DNA from: Choanephora cucurbitarum
Taxonomy: Eukaryota > Mucoromycota > Mucoromycetes > Mucorales > Choanephoraceae
Direction of reading: 5' to 3'
DNA: 64,000 nt
Assembly: GCA_025331435.1 (NCBI GenBank)
Contig: JAIWNI010000042.1
Span: forward strand, 1 to 64,000
Part shown: positions 34,088-45,050 of the stretch, piece after piece
How the letters are laid out: each line of letters begins with the position of its first letter
Numbering within the stretch: position 1 is the first letter of the stretch
Program-made: the position numbers and the translations under genes
Notes under the pieces: model-generated
Databases searched by the model: none
The model's input: the letters and a program-made list of their open reading frames with translations, nothing else
What the model was told of the DNA's origin: nothing

Positions 34088-35025
34088 TTATAAATTGTTC
34101 TTTTTTGAATCCAATAAAGTCCATTGAAGACCGTCTTGATCTAACGCGCTCACTCGGCCTTCTTTTTGAAGCTTTTCCAAATGAAGGACAACTCCTCTTG
34201 CAGCAGGTAAATAAAGTGATTCAGGATACGCTTTATAGAGCACACGAACAAGGTCCATGGCTGTCCAGTTGTCTGCAGTCTTCATCAACTCAACAATCTG
34301 TCTTTCTCTTTCCAATCGATGGTGGATATAATCCCTTATCTTCTCTTGACCCTGTTCAATCACAGGTCCATGGCCAGGATAGAGGCGGCCTGGATTCAAC
34401 TTGAGTAGTTGACGCAGACTTTGAAGGTAGTCAGACAGATCTTCAAAGACAGCTGTGCCTTGGCCTAACACACAATCTGCTGTGAACAGACTGTCTTCCT
34501 GTGCTAACCAAAACGTACAATGATCACCACAATGACCAGGCGTATAGATGACTTTCAAGGTCGTACGCTCATCCACCAAGAACTCTTGATGGTGTCTTAA
34601 TGGCTGGACTGGAATATGAGAGGGAAATCGATCCAGATGGTCTGAGGGTCCAGGGCCTTGATGTCGATGGACTTGAATAGGATGACTCCAGGTGTTCAGG
34701 ATACCTTCAAGCCCACCCCAATGATCCATATGGCCATGACTGATGATAATATCTGAGATATAAGCATCAGGCTGAGTTTGGCGAAGGGATGTTTGTAGCA
34801 GAGGGATATAGTCAGGCTTTCCTTCGCCACAATCCAACAAGATCTTCTTTTCTCCTGCGCCTACCAAATACGTGTTTGTGCCTAGCAAATACGTCAACAG
34901 ACTGTTTCTTTATTTATTTTAATCTTACCTTGAAGTGTAAATTTACCGGGATTTAAGCCCATAATGCGCCAAACACGTTGAGAGAGTTGAGCAAACTTGG
35001 GTAATTGAACTAATGGTTCAGTCAT
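34088..35025 (-). CDS. LACTB2: Metallo-beta-lactamase fold hydrolase, LACTB2-like
   Basis: LACTB2 proteins are mitochondrial single-strand endoribonucleases, and related fungal enzymes also act on thioesters. Two exons: 35025-34929 and 34881-34088, giving 296 residues (human LACTB2 is 288). The order of motifs is typical: QGTNTYLVG, the zinc-binding HxHxDH as SHGHMDHWGG (His81, His83, Asp85, His86), YTPGHCGDHCTFWL, LFTADCVLGQGTAVFEDL, and LYPGHGPVI. A winged-helix C-terminal region (TAMDLVRVLYKAYPESLYLPAARGV) is characteristic of LACTB2. The N-terminus MTEPLVQLPKFAQLSQRVWRI has no strong mitochondrial signal. Metal ligands appear complete. Confidence 0.9.
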
Positions 35026-35263
35026 AAAAAAAAGAGGGGAAAAAAGAGAGAGGGTGTGAGTTATCATGAGTGGGAAAAATAGAAAGGATCTTCATTGTTC
35101 CCCCAAAGCAAGTCACTGTCATACTTTGATGCTGTTGTCAAACACGATGAACCCTATCTAAAGAGGGAAGGGGGGGGGAGGAGAATGAAATAAATAAAAA
35201 AAAAATTGCAATGATAATGCATGCTTCAACATCAACTTTATCTTATCATTCTTCTACCTCGCT

Positions 35264-37441
35264 ATGTTAACAGGAGGCAAGTCAAATAAGAGACGTCGTC
35301 TTCGTTACACAGAATTATACTGTTCTGATTGCCAGACTGATTTCAAGCATGCCAACAGTCTCAAGAACCATGTGTGCAAGACCAAACCAAAGCAACCCGA
35401 TACGCGTTTATATGATGCACCCGACCTGTATGATCCTGATAACTATTGCCGCATGTGTGATCGTAGTTACAAAACCCGATGTTCCTACATCTGTCATGTA
35501 CGCATTCAACACAACATGCGCATCCGACCCCCTCGTGAACCGAAAAAGACCATTGTCAAGGCCAAACAAGAAGCTAGCTACTGTACTCTTTGCGATCGAT
35601 CTTGGAAGCGCTATGGCGATTATCGAAACCATATGGCTCGCATTCATCAACGGTCAGACACACCAGCCATTGCCGTGTTTGATCATCTGCCCGATCCTGA
35701 TCAGCCTGATGTCAACTGTTTGGCTTGCAACAAGACGTTTGATCAACAAGCCGAACTCGAACTTCATATTCAAAAGTACCATCAGTTAGGACTATTTGTG
35801 TTGCGACATTGTTTGAAAGACACTCAATGGCTTTTGCGTGATGCCTTGAACTGCTTTTGTCGTTTTTGTGAACAATCGTTTGGAGATGAGGAGTATGAAC
35901 TGCACTTTCGATATTTTCATCGCATGCCCACCAAAGACGATGAAGTAGAAAGCAATCAGTTTCCCTTAGAACCTGATTTAGGTGATCCAGATGGTTATTG
36001 TCGTACATGTAATTTATTGCTTGACAGCAGAAAGGAATACTGGAATCACTTGAGTCAAGAACATTACGATCATGTAGTTCATGAAGCCAAATCGATCTTG
36101 AAGCAATTGCCTGTAGAGGCAATCAATGAATTGAGTAGTGTGCTGCCGAGACAAACAAATAGGGAAGCAAACCAGCCTCATGATGTATGCTTTATGTGTA
36201 AAGAAAGTTATAGCGTTCTATCCAAACACCTCCGAGTTCTCAAGAGCTCAATTGCATCCCGTGTAGCTGGAGATAGTCTGCTTGTTCGATACTCAAATAG
36301 ACTAAACAAATGCTGGACCTGCAGTCGTACCTATTCATCCAATAAGGCGCTGAAGGAACATCTTCGAAAAAAGCACAATATATTTGCATCGAGATCTATC
36401 ATTAGTCCCTATATTGTCGTTCAAGATCGCAAAAACGACGGTTTAGTCTGTTCTGCCTGTGATAATGAATTTGCATCTGAAAAGGCCTATACAGAGCATG
36501 TGAAGCAATACCATGCATATGAAAACCAGCTTGATCAGACTGTATTCTATCGATGTCGACTGTGTAGGGCAGAATTCAAAACTCAATTTTTACTGAATCA
36601 ACATCGAAAAGAAGCACATTTGACTGATTTAGCGGAACATGATGACGGCGATGAAGAGGAAGACAAGGATGAAACAGAGGATGAAGAAGAAGATGAGGAG
36701 GGTTTGGTTGTGTCACCAAAGATTCCTATGCCCCATAGAAGATTTAGAACTATTTTCTGTAGTATTTGTCGAATCCATTTTGACACAAAAAAAGATCTTC
36801 AGGCACATTCCCGTCGTGTGCATGCAATTTACATTGTTGACGATTGTCAAAAATTACCTCAGATTACCGATGGGGAGAAATACTGCACAATCTGTCGGTT
36901 AGATTATGCTTCACAAAAGAGTTTCCATAGTCATCTAAGGAAGATTCATAATGTCTATATTAGTATGGTGAACAAGAACCCAGCAGATATACACTCTACT
37001 TATTATTGTAATACATGTGAAACCAAATTCAGTTTATACGACCAGCTTCAGTCAAAACAAAATACACATACTTCAAAGCATAGTGTTAGCAGTGATGATC
37101 AAGAAGAAGAAGAAGATAATGATGATTCCGAGAATGAAAAATTAATAGAAATGAAGGAACAAGATGAAGATCTAGATGAAGGCTCAGATGAACATATGAA
37201 TGAAGATGTACATGAAGGTTTAGACGAAGATATACATGAAGATCTAGACGAGGACTTAGATAAAGACCTAGTTGAAGACTCGGTTGAAGACTTTGATGAA
37301 GACTTAGTGGAAGACTTTGATGAAGACTTAGATGACGATATACTAGAAAATTACTGCCAACTCTGCGATGTGGTTTATGCTCGTATAGAAGGCTTCCGTG
37401 ACCATTTACTTCATATGCACCATATCCAGATGCCCGAATAA
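35264..37441 (+). CDS. Multi-finger C2H2 zinc-finger protein with acidic repeat
   Basis: Single-exon ORF of 725 residues. At least ten C2H2-like fingers of the form CxxC-x(11-13)-H-x(3-5)-H are visible, for example YCRMCDRSYKTRCSYICHVR, YCTLCDRSWKRYGDYRNHM, and the last one at the very C-terminus (YCQLCDVVYARIEGFRDHLL). Linkers are long and irregular, unlike tandem KRAB-type arrays. Similar fingers in Mucorales occur in lineage-expanded families of unknown function. Two acidic segments interrupt the array: residues about 463-480 and a long repeat near 625-700. Nucleic-acid binding is likely. The specificity and role are unknown. The absence of introns is unusual here and may indicate a young or retro-derived gene. 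Confidence 0.8.
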   Translation: MLTGGKSNKRRRLRYTELYCSDCQTDFKHANSLKNHVCKTKPKQPDTRLYDAPDLYDPDNYCRMCDRSYKTRCSYICHVRIQHNMRIRPPREPKKTIVKAKQEASYCTLCDRSWKRYGDYRNHMARIHQRSDTPAIAVFDHLPDPDQPDVNCLACNKTFDQQAELELHIQKYHQLGLFVLRHCLKDTQWLLRDALNCFCRFCEQSFGDEEYELHFRYFHRMPTKDDEVESNQFPLEPDLGDPDGYCRTCNLLLDSRKEYWNHLSQEHYDHVVHEAKSILKQLPVEAINELSSVLPRQTNREANQPHDVCFMCKESYSVLSKHLRVLKSSIASRVAGDSLLVRYSNRLNKCWTCSRTYSSNKALKEHLRKKHNIFASRSIISPYIVVQDRKNDGLVCSACDNEFASEKAYTEHVKQYHAYENQLDQTVFYRCRLCRAEFKTQFLLNQHRKEAHLTDLAEHDDGDEEEDKDETEDEEEDEEGLVVSPKIPMPHRRFRTIFCSICRIHFDTKKDLQAHSRRVHAIYIVDDCQKLPQITDGEKYCTICRLDYASQKSFHSHLRKIHNVYISMVNKNPADIHSTYYCNTCETKFSLYDQLQSKQNTHTSKHSVSSDDQEEEEDNDDSENEKLIEMKEQDEDLDEGSDEHMNEDVHEGLDEDIHEDLDEDLDKDLVEDSVEDFDEDLVEDFDEDLDDDILENYCQLCDVVYARIEGFRDHLLHMHHIQMPE
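37160..37350 (+). repeat. Imperfect tandem repeat coding for an acidic tract
   Basis: Inside the C2H2 gene the DNA repeats variants of GAAGACTTAGATGAAGAC. The encoded protein repeats units like DEDL, VEDF and HEGL for about 60 residues. The repeat is in frame and ends before the last zinc finger, consistent with expansion under a coding constraint. Confidence 0.7.
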
Positions 37442-37665
37442 TAATAAAACAAAAAAGCAACTTATTCATATTGCATTAAAGACCAAGAAAAAAGTTAAGT
37501 CAGCTTTACAAAATTTCAAACTTCACCAAATTCACCCGGATCCTCTGATTGGTGGAGGGATTTTTTTTTCTTCTTCTTTCTTTTAAGAACAAGTAATAAA
37601 CAAGTGTTTTTTTTTCTTAATTTTTATTTTTTTTCTCTCTCTCTTCTCTTTAACCGAAAATAATC

Positions 37666-38320
37666 ATGTTTGGCCCAACTTTGTTATTTTTAACTGCTGT
37701 GGTATTGGCCGCTATTCTTATGTTTTTGATGGTCTTCTTCGTAAGTGATGAAGTGTTGTCTTACTGTTCTCTCTTACTCAAGCATATATAAAGGTCATTA
37801 TGTTTTCTGATTTGGAATGCGACTACATCAACCCTATTGATCTCTGTAACAAACTTAACCAGGTAAGAAAAGAGAGGGGGGTAGAATACTTGAGAGAAAA
37901 GGAAAGAGGAGGCGATAAGTTAAACGAAATGACTCTAGTTTGTTTTACCTGAAATGGGTCTTCAAGCTTTCGTTTTCTCTCTCTTCTTGGTAACTGGACA
38001 TTGGCTCCCTATGTTGATCAACTTACCTGTCTTGGTCTTGAACGTACAAAAGTAAGTTATGCAAAGAAAGAAAGAGGGGAAAGAAACTCATGACTTGACA
38101 GAGTAATGAACAACCAACACATGTATGACGCAACCGAGATCTTTCGTACATTATCCAAGCACAAGAAGGAAAGCTTTATTAAGCTTGCATTTTATGCACT
38201 TGTAAGTTCAACATGGGAGGACTATGCTGAATAAGACAGAAAAAAACTGACTGTTACTATCCTTAGTGTTTCTTTTACTACCTTTACCGTATGATTGTTG
38301 CCTTGATTGCTTCTGATTAG
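37666..38320 (+). CDS. ERV14: Cornichon family ER cargo receptor (Erv14)
   Basis: COPII cargo receptor that exports polytopic membrane proteins from the ER. Five exons: 37666-37740, 37794-37862, 37939-38051, 38102-38201 and 38267-38320, giving 136 residues (yeast Erv14 has 138). The sequence shows three hydrophobic helices, the conserved SDLECDYINPIDLCNKLNQ after helix 1, a central PEMGLQAFVFSLFLVTGHW, and NNQHMYDATEIFRTLSKHKKESF with the cargo/COPII-binding region. The last helix is FYYLYRMIVALIASD. Every intron falls between well conserved segments and the frame is exact. No other start codon is plausible. Confidence 0.97.
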
Positions 38321-38581
38321 AGATAAGCTGTAGAAGGCCGCATTTTTATACTCTATTGTAATTTCCACTTTATTTCGATAAACTGTATGCTTTTGTACAT
38401 ATATTTCTATTTGAATTAAGGGTGGTGGGATGAGAGGAGGAGGGGGGAGAGCATACATGATAATAATAAGGCTCCGATTTTGTTGCCTTTTGATTGGCTG
38501 TGTACCCTGGATTTCTTTTTATTTTTTATTTTTCTTAGTTTTATCAAACTTGCTTCTCTTATTAAATAGCATGTATAAGGG

Positions 38582-40363
38582 ATGGCATTACGTTCCTGTC
38601 TATGCTCTACAACAAAACGATATGCTCCCTGCATTCAGCACCTAAACTCGTCATCCCTTCTCATTCGTCCTTTTCTCTTTCGTGCAACTCATACAGCGTC
38701 AGTCAGTAAGCCCACGCCTACCTGTCTGACAACACCAGAACGCCTGCCTATTGTCTCAGGACTCGAAAGAGAATTAGAAGCTATTTTAAGACAATCATCA
38801 AAAAAGCATTATCCTAAAGCGTTTTACAATCGACTAAGTCATTGCACACCTCAACACGTTGTCCATCTGTTCGATGGCATGATAGCCCATCACCCATACG
38901 ATCATCTCGGTCCAGTCATGGTAGAGGCAGCGAGACACTGGAATCTCGAGAGATTGCTGGCTGTTATGAGACAATGTGGAGAGAGATTTCAGCAATGGCG
39001 TTACGATCTATTCTGTTCTGTCTTACTTGCTCGTTATACACGTACACACGATCTCGCACCGATCCTCGAGGCCTTACCGCTCAAGGGCAAGTCAACGGAC
39101 GTCATGCCATTTTATAACGCCATTCTGGTGAAGAGTCAAAAACTGAAACGACACGATCATGTTCATCAGGTGATTCGGATCATGAAAGAACGGCAATGGA
39201 CACCTGATACAGCCACATACAACATTCTCATTCGAGAACAGCTCAGTACACTCTCTGGATCAAACGCAATGGTCTGGTTTGACCAGCTTATAGAGCAAGG
39301 AATGATACCTAACAGAGCAACTTATCATATCTTTATTCGACACGCCATTGGCCAAGAGGACTGGCAAGGACTCCCCGTTTGGCTGACACGTATGGAACAG
39401 GCTGCATTTCAACCGAACGCCATCCTTGTTCGTATCTTACTTAAGGCCTTGGTTGAGCAGCCTCAAGAACCCGCGTTGGTAGCAGCATTTGAAAGGATAG
39501 TAGGACAAAAAACGATGGATAATGACGATGATGGAGAGAAACTGTTGAATACGGCTGCTGCTGCCCTTTTAGATTCAAATCACCTCGAGACTGCGATAGA
39601 GCTCTTGCATATGGCTATCTCGAGAAAATCCAATTCGATTTATACCTATAATCTACTGCTACGTGGACTCTGTCACCAAGGAAACACAAAACGAGCCCTT
39701 CAACTATGGCGACGCATGGATCAAGACGACAGTATACCCCCACCTGATATTGTCACTTACACTACACTAATACATGGCTTAGTACGCCATCATCATTCTC
39801 TAGAACAGATCGTTGAACTTTATCAGCATATGCTTCGCCAAGGCATCTCGACCAACAACGTGCTTCAGTCTACCTTGTTGCAGGCCATGATGAAATCTGC
39901 TCAAAACCCAAAAGCAGTCTTTAACATGTTTCAACTTGTCTTGTCGCATCAACATCAGCTAAATGAATCGCTCGACTTGATTCAGGTCTATAATATGATG
40001 ATCGATTACTACTTCTTGCATTATCACAAGTCCCATCGAGATCGATTTCCTCAGGAGACATTGCAATTTTTGATGGAAGCCGTGGATCAAAAGAAACTGA
40101 AGCCTACAGTGGCCACACTGAATATCATGGTGCGTGGGTTAGCTATTTTAAATAAGGATGTACGTTCAGCAGAAGAAACGGTTGAGTTGTTCAAGACAAG
40201 AGGTGTTGATGTGAATGAAAGAACTGTGTTCTATCTGACAAAGGCAGCTTGTCGACAAGGTGATCGTGATAAAGCGCGACAATGGATTTCTACCTTTGAA
40301 GAGCATCATGTCATTCGAGGCAAAGGTTTACTTTATTTAAAGCAACAATTAATGCCTTCTTAA
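38582..40363 (+). CDS. Mitochondrial pentatricopeptide repeat (PPR) protein
   Basis: Single-exon ORF of 593 residues. PPR proteins bind single-stranded organellar RNA and control its stability or translation. The N-terminus (MALRSCLCSTTKRYAPCIQ and following) is basic, hydroxylated and without acidic residues for about 50 positions, fitting a mitochondrial targeting signal. Several 35-residue helix pairs are visible, such as DTATYNILIREQLSTLSG, NRATYHIFIRHAIGQEDW, SIYTYNLLLRGLCHQGNTK, DIVTYTTLIHGLVRHH and TVATLNIMVRGLAIL, each beginning with the typical (V/I)xTYNxLI pattern. The RNA target is not known. It is convergent with the Twinkle gene, with 128 bp between stops. Confidence 0.9.
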   Translation: MALRSCLCSTTKRYAPCIQHLNSSSLLIRPFLFRATHTASVSKPTPTCLTTPERLPIVSGLERELEAILRQSSKKHYPKAFYNRLSHCTPQHVVHLFDGMIAHHPYDHLGPVMVEAARHWNLERLLAVMRQCGERFQQWRYDLFCSVLLARYTRTHDLAPILEALPLKGKSTDVMPFYNAILVKSQKLKRHDHVHQVIRIMKERQWTPDTATYNILIREQLSTLSGSNAMVWFDQLIEQGMIPNRATYHIFIRHAIGQEDWQGLPVWLTRMEQAAFQPNAILVRILLKALVEQPQEPALVAAFERIVGQKTMDNDDDGEKLLNTAAAALLDSNHLETAIELLHMAISRKSNSIYTYNLLLRGLCHQGNTKRALQLWRRMDQDDSIPPPDIVTYTTLIHGLVRHHHSLEQIVELYQHMLRQGISTNNVLQSTLLQAMMKSAQNPKAVFNMFQLVLSHQHQLNESLDLIQVYNMMIDYYFLHYHKSHRDRFPQETLQFLMEAVDQKKLKPTVATLNIMVRGLAILNKDVRSAEETVELFKTRGVDVNERTVFYLTKAACRQGDRDKARQWISTFEEHHVIRGKGLLYLKQQLMPS

Positions 40364-40491
40364 ACTATAGACTTTTGTATATTTCCCCCCCTTCCTCTTT
40401 CCAGTCATTTTTGTATAGTTCAAGATAACCCTCCTCCTTTTCCAATATTTTTCTTGTATTCATAATAAACGTCCCAACAATCCCCCTCTCT

Positions 40492-42553
40492 TTATTGATA
40501 TCGTGGACGAACACCAAGAGGACGAACTGAGTTTTGAGAATACTTCTTCTTAAGCTCTTCTTCTGTCTTTTCTCGGATCTAAACAAAGATGAAATAAATA
40601 CATAGCTCTCTGACTTGTTCTCTCTAATCCTTACCTTAAAAGTGTCTTTCATGAACTCATAATGAATAGAACCCAAAGTACCATCATAACGGTTCTTTTT
40701 GATATCTAAAGAACGTCTGTCTAATCTATCTTTTTGAATGATGATCACATTATCAGCCTCTTGAGTAACTTTGGCACTGCCAAAGATAGAATGAATATCT
40801 AACTGATCATGTTGACCATTGTCTTTTCTAGGATGAACCACTAAAGTGATATGGACATCTTGCTCAGTAGCAAATCGTCTAATCTCAGCAATTGCATGAT
40901 CTTGAAGATCCCATTTGTCCATTGAACCTTTTCCCTGTTGAGAGAGCATAAACTGAAGGTTGTCTAGGATAATATGGCGAACATCGTAAGCATATACTGC
41001 ATGATGACATGCTTTCAATACATCTTGAATGGCTGTACTACTAAAGAATTTAAGGAAATACAGAGGTAACTTTAATGTAGTCAGTCAAAATGATCTGATC
41101 AACAAGTTATTCTTTACATTACCTTTTCAAATTGATCTGCCACACTATCGAATTCTTCTGGATGTTGACTTAAATCTTTACCAGCATATTGATAAAGCAT
41201 TTTCTTGGCCAACCGTTTATTCAAAATCTCAAATGAGCCCCACAAGGTAGGCACGCCTGACTTACAATAATCCAAACTCAATTGACTGATGATTGTTGTC
41301 TTGCCTGAGCCTGTAGGACCTGTCAAGATCGTCAATTCGCCTGGTCGATGTCCCTTCATGATTTTATTGAGTCGCGGTAAATCCGTAGATTGAACACCTC
41401 GGGTCTGTTCAGGATGAAGAACTTCATTATAGACTTCTTCACGAAGAAAGTTGAAATTGATGATTTGATCATGTTGAAATCCTCTAGCATTTGATATGAT
41501 CTGTGTCAAACTCTTTTGTTGTACAAGCGCATCATGTGCATTCAATGGACCCTGTTGTTCGCCCTGACGTGTATTGACCAACAGACATTTGTGTTCACCA
41601 ATCTTTCGAGCAAATCGTTCAGCAGCTACTTTACCTTCCACATCGTCATCTAGCCAAAGGTAAACTTTGTTGAATCGATCCAGTAAGGGTAGGACAGATT
41701 CCTGTAGTTGATAGTTGGCGGTTGGAATCGAGACAGCAGGCAAGCCAGTTGCTTGATAGGCAGCCATTGCGTCTAACTCACGACGGGTTAGCACGATTGC
41801 CTCCGAATCTGAGTGAGCTGTCTGATAACCAAAAAGACCCTCTACATGTTCTTTATGAGCACTAGGTGGCTCTAGATGAACCGTAGCCTGTGTCTCTATA
41901 TCACAGACCTTGAGCCCAACAGTCTGTACCTGAAATTGATGATCTTGGTAGCTCAAGGTGGTTTGAGGGAAAGTAAGGCAGGGTGCGTCGTTCTCTAAGG
42001 TAGTGCCCACACCAAATGCCTTGAGCGTACTAGGTTCAAGATGATGGCTCTCTTTGATCTGATTTAATAGCTCTGGGTTGGATTCTAATGCGATTTGATA
42101 GCTCTTTAGTTCTTCAGGTCCTCTTTGAAGTGATGTCTGTTCTGATAGATGTGATATAATTTGGTAATCGTCCTGGGATGGTCTTAATTTCTTTGTCAAT
42201 GTCCTGCTGAATTCAGAGAATGAACCCTTTGATTTACAGGTAGTACAGCGATAGGTACCTTTCTGGGTGTCCAGTAAGGCAGCAAAACTGTTCTTTCGTA
42301 TCTGAATACAGTGAGGACAATGGGTGCGGACTACATGTTTCTCGCCTGTAGGTACAGGGTGTTGTTTATGGCGATAGAGAAAGTCAACTATTTTTTCTTC
42401 AAGATCAGGGCGATCGTGCACAGTGGCACTGTAAAGGCGTTTGTGGGTATATGTAGGCTGAATATATAGGATTGGTCTATAAGATCTTGGTAGCCTAACT
42501 TGAGAAGGGCGATAAGAACTCAGTCTTATCAATGAAATTAAACGCCTTGACAT
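40492..42553 (-). CDS. TWNK: Mitochondrial replicative DNA helicase Twinkle (primase-helicase type)
   Basis: Hexameric 5'-3' helicase of the mitochondrial replisome. Three exons: 42553-41123, 41069-40635 and 40578-40492, giving 650 residues (human 684). The N-terminus is a mitochondrial presequence (MSRRLISLIRLSSYRPSQVR). A zinc ribbon is present with Cys79, Cys82, Cys103 and Cys106. The TOPRIM region reads LTRRELDAMAAYQATGLP (about 255-272) and LDDD (301-304). The RecA-like helicase has Walker A GPTGSGKT (412-419), then LWGSFEI, ILDNLQF, LVVHPRKDNG and SIFGSAKVTQEADN. The sequence of the helicase half is strikingly close to animal Twinkle. The TOPRIM catalytic Glu position is Arg, so primase activity is doubtful although the zinc ribbon is intact. 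Confidence 0.95.
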
Positions 42554-42651
42554 GGTTATTTAACAATGAAAAAGTAAAAAAGAAAGAAAGTTCTCGTAGC
42601 AAGAAAAAAAAAGTTTTCTTTTAAAGCGCAGCTTTTGTTTATTTATTTTTT

Positions 42652-44766
42652 TTAGACATCTTTCAAAATCATAATCATTTGGTCCAGTCGATCCTTTGAT
42701 GTCTCTAGACGTTCAATGACTTTTTCCATTTTACTCAATTCCACCTTATCAATTTCATTCAGCAGTGCCATGTTTTCCATCACGTCTTGTCGACTGAGCT
42801 TATCTAACAATCGGGTACGCCTCTGAAGCTCTTCTATTTTACGCTGTTGAAGATGAGTTATAGTCTGATAGACATTCATCAATAATTCATTGAAACATTT
42901 CTCTAAGTCTATATAGACCAAGTGAAAATATTTATCGGCTGAACGAGGAATTTCCTTTAGTGTAATTGATCAATATCACCTATAGAGTCATTGTATCTTT
43001 CATACACACCTGAATACTGATGATATGGTGTAAAATCAATTGATTGAGCTTTTGACGTACATCTTTCAGTGGCAACATAGACAGTCGTTGCAACTGCTGT
43101 TCATCTAGCTTGCCTTTACTCAACAGAATTCTTACAAGCCGACAACTAGCCTGACCAAATCGATCTGTAATTAAGCCTTCTAGTATCTCTTGTTTTATCA
43201 TCTGACGTAACTTTTTGAAATCAACAGCATACTGGTTAGCGCCTAATTCATCTCGTAATGCCAAAAATCGATCTACTCGGAGCAACTGGAAATAACCCTC
43301 AACCACTTGGAGTACAGAGGGTGCTTGTCTGTCTGCTTGAATCACAATATCACCACGTCTAAATGTTTCAGGTTCCAACAAATTAGCAATATGGCTGACT
43401 GTTGCTGCAGCTAAACAAATAGGTCAGAGTATCAATATAGACAGTATAGTTTGTTCTTACGTGAATAATCGTCCTTGATGTTCTTCATTTTGTCCTTTCC
43501 ATGACGAAAGAAGGCCTTCAAGATGATGCCCGCCGTCTTGTTGATTCGACTGGTAGCCATATCAGTCATCATCTAAAGGGAAAACATAAATCAAGAGAAA
43601 TTGCTGCATGAGAACGAACTCACTAGATTACGAAAGTATATATTGTATTTATCGTAATTCAACATAAAATACACCTCAGAATCTATTTGATACATAGCCT
43701 CCTTCTTTCTCTAAAATGTACTGGTGAGAATGATGAAATGACAACAAGCTGCATTGTCTTACTTTGTCGTCCGTCTCATTTGATTCCAATGCTAAACGCT
43801 ACATCAAAATTTGAGTCTTGAAAGTTGACGTACAGTCTATTGCCTAAGACTTACTTTGGGCTCAGTCCATAGCTCTTCAGCTTTTCTTTTCTGTTGTATA
43901 ATTAGAACTTGCCCCAATAATCAATCAGAGCCCGTGTGACTTACCATGCCAATCATTTCTACAGGCTTGGTGATGGCTTCCATTTGACTCTGAATCTGCT
44001 GTTTAATCTTCTTTTGATCTTTAGCTGTGATTAAAGTATATTTGGCTGTCTCTTGTTCTTCTGCTTCAAGCCTTTGATCCACTATTGATCGACTATGCTG
44101 AGGCAAGACAGCTATCACGAATTGATCCAATGCCATGCGTGTGAATGTACGCACATAATCGGATTCTACCGCATGTTATTAACTGAAACTATTAAGCCTA
44201 TCAGCTTACCATCTTTGTCCTTAATGCCTTTCACTTTGGCCCATGATTGTACTTGGCTAAGCTTGACTCTGCCATATAAAAGTAGCAATTGACATAAAGC
44301 TGATCCCTGATATAAGTTGCCTTAGTTCATCTATACTTTTCAGTTCGCAATGTACTTTACTGTCTTGCCATAATGTTCTTCTGTTACTCGCATAATACGA
44401 CTCATGCGTAACCGGATGAGAATTCGATTCGCGTCAATTTCGTAGAAGGTAGGCTCTTTGCTTGTATGGTTATTAGGTTCTGTAAAGCGAACTATATTAT
44501 GTTGTATAAGGCCAAAAAGTGCTTGTCGAACGAGTTTTGTTGAGTAGTGAGTGTGCCTTGCAATGTCATGACATGTCAAACGGCCTTTAAATAGGAGTTG
44601 AGTGGCCACTACCTTTTTAATATATAAGGTAAGTTGTATGCTTTCTATCACTTTCTCTCTTCTTTATATGTATATATGCTTTATCAAAAATAGGTATTTT
44701 TACAGCTGTATAATCACCAAATTCTTCTTTTAATATTTCTCGACATAAATAAGCTTCTGAAGACAT
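42652..44766 (-). CDS. RPC82: RNA polymerase III subunit RPC3 (RPC82/POLR3C)
   Basis: Subunit of the RPC82-RPC34-RPC31 heterotrimer that opens tRNA and 5S promoters. Ten exons: 44766-44704, 44654-44361, 44306-44210, 44165-43945, 43890-43855, 43798-43763, 43710-43624, 43572-43461, 43410-43010 and 42954-42652, giving 549 residues (human 534). Landmarks are MSSEAYLCREILKEEFG at the start, the winged helix RQALFGLIQHNIVRF, SALCQLLLLYGRVKLSQVQSW, the central IYFRNLM and FRRGDIV regions, RILLSKGKLDEQQLQRLSMLPLKDVRQ, QEIPRSADKYFHL, and a C-terminal coiled coil. Two 36-nt exons (12 codons each) are inferred from frame continuity. The acceptor of exon 2 is the least certain junction. Confidence 0.9.
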
Positions 44767-45050
44767 TAGAGTAAAAAAAGGGGGAAAGAAAATTTATTCT
44801 TCGTTTCACTACAATGTGATTTCCTGAAAGCTAAGAATTACCAAAAAAAAAACCTTACGTATCTCAATTTCTCCCCCTCCAGGCTTGCATAAAAGCTGCC
44901 TTTTTATTATCTCCACCATCTTGTATTCGTTTTTAATACATTTGGTAGCTCTACTTCAACACAGCCAAATTCCTGTCCGTATTTATTATAAATAACTAGG
45001 TTAGTGTGCCGTTTCTCAAGTACATTTGCATGTGGTACCGGCAGTATGTC

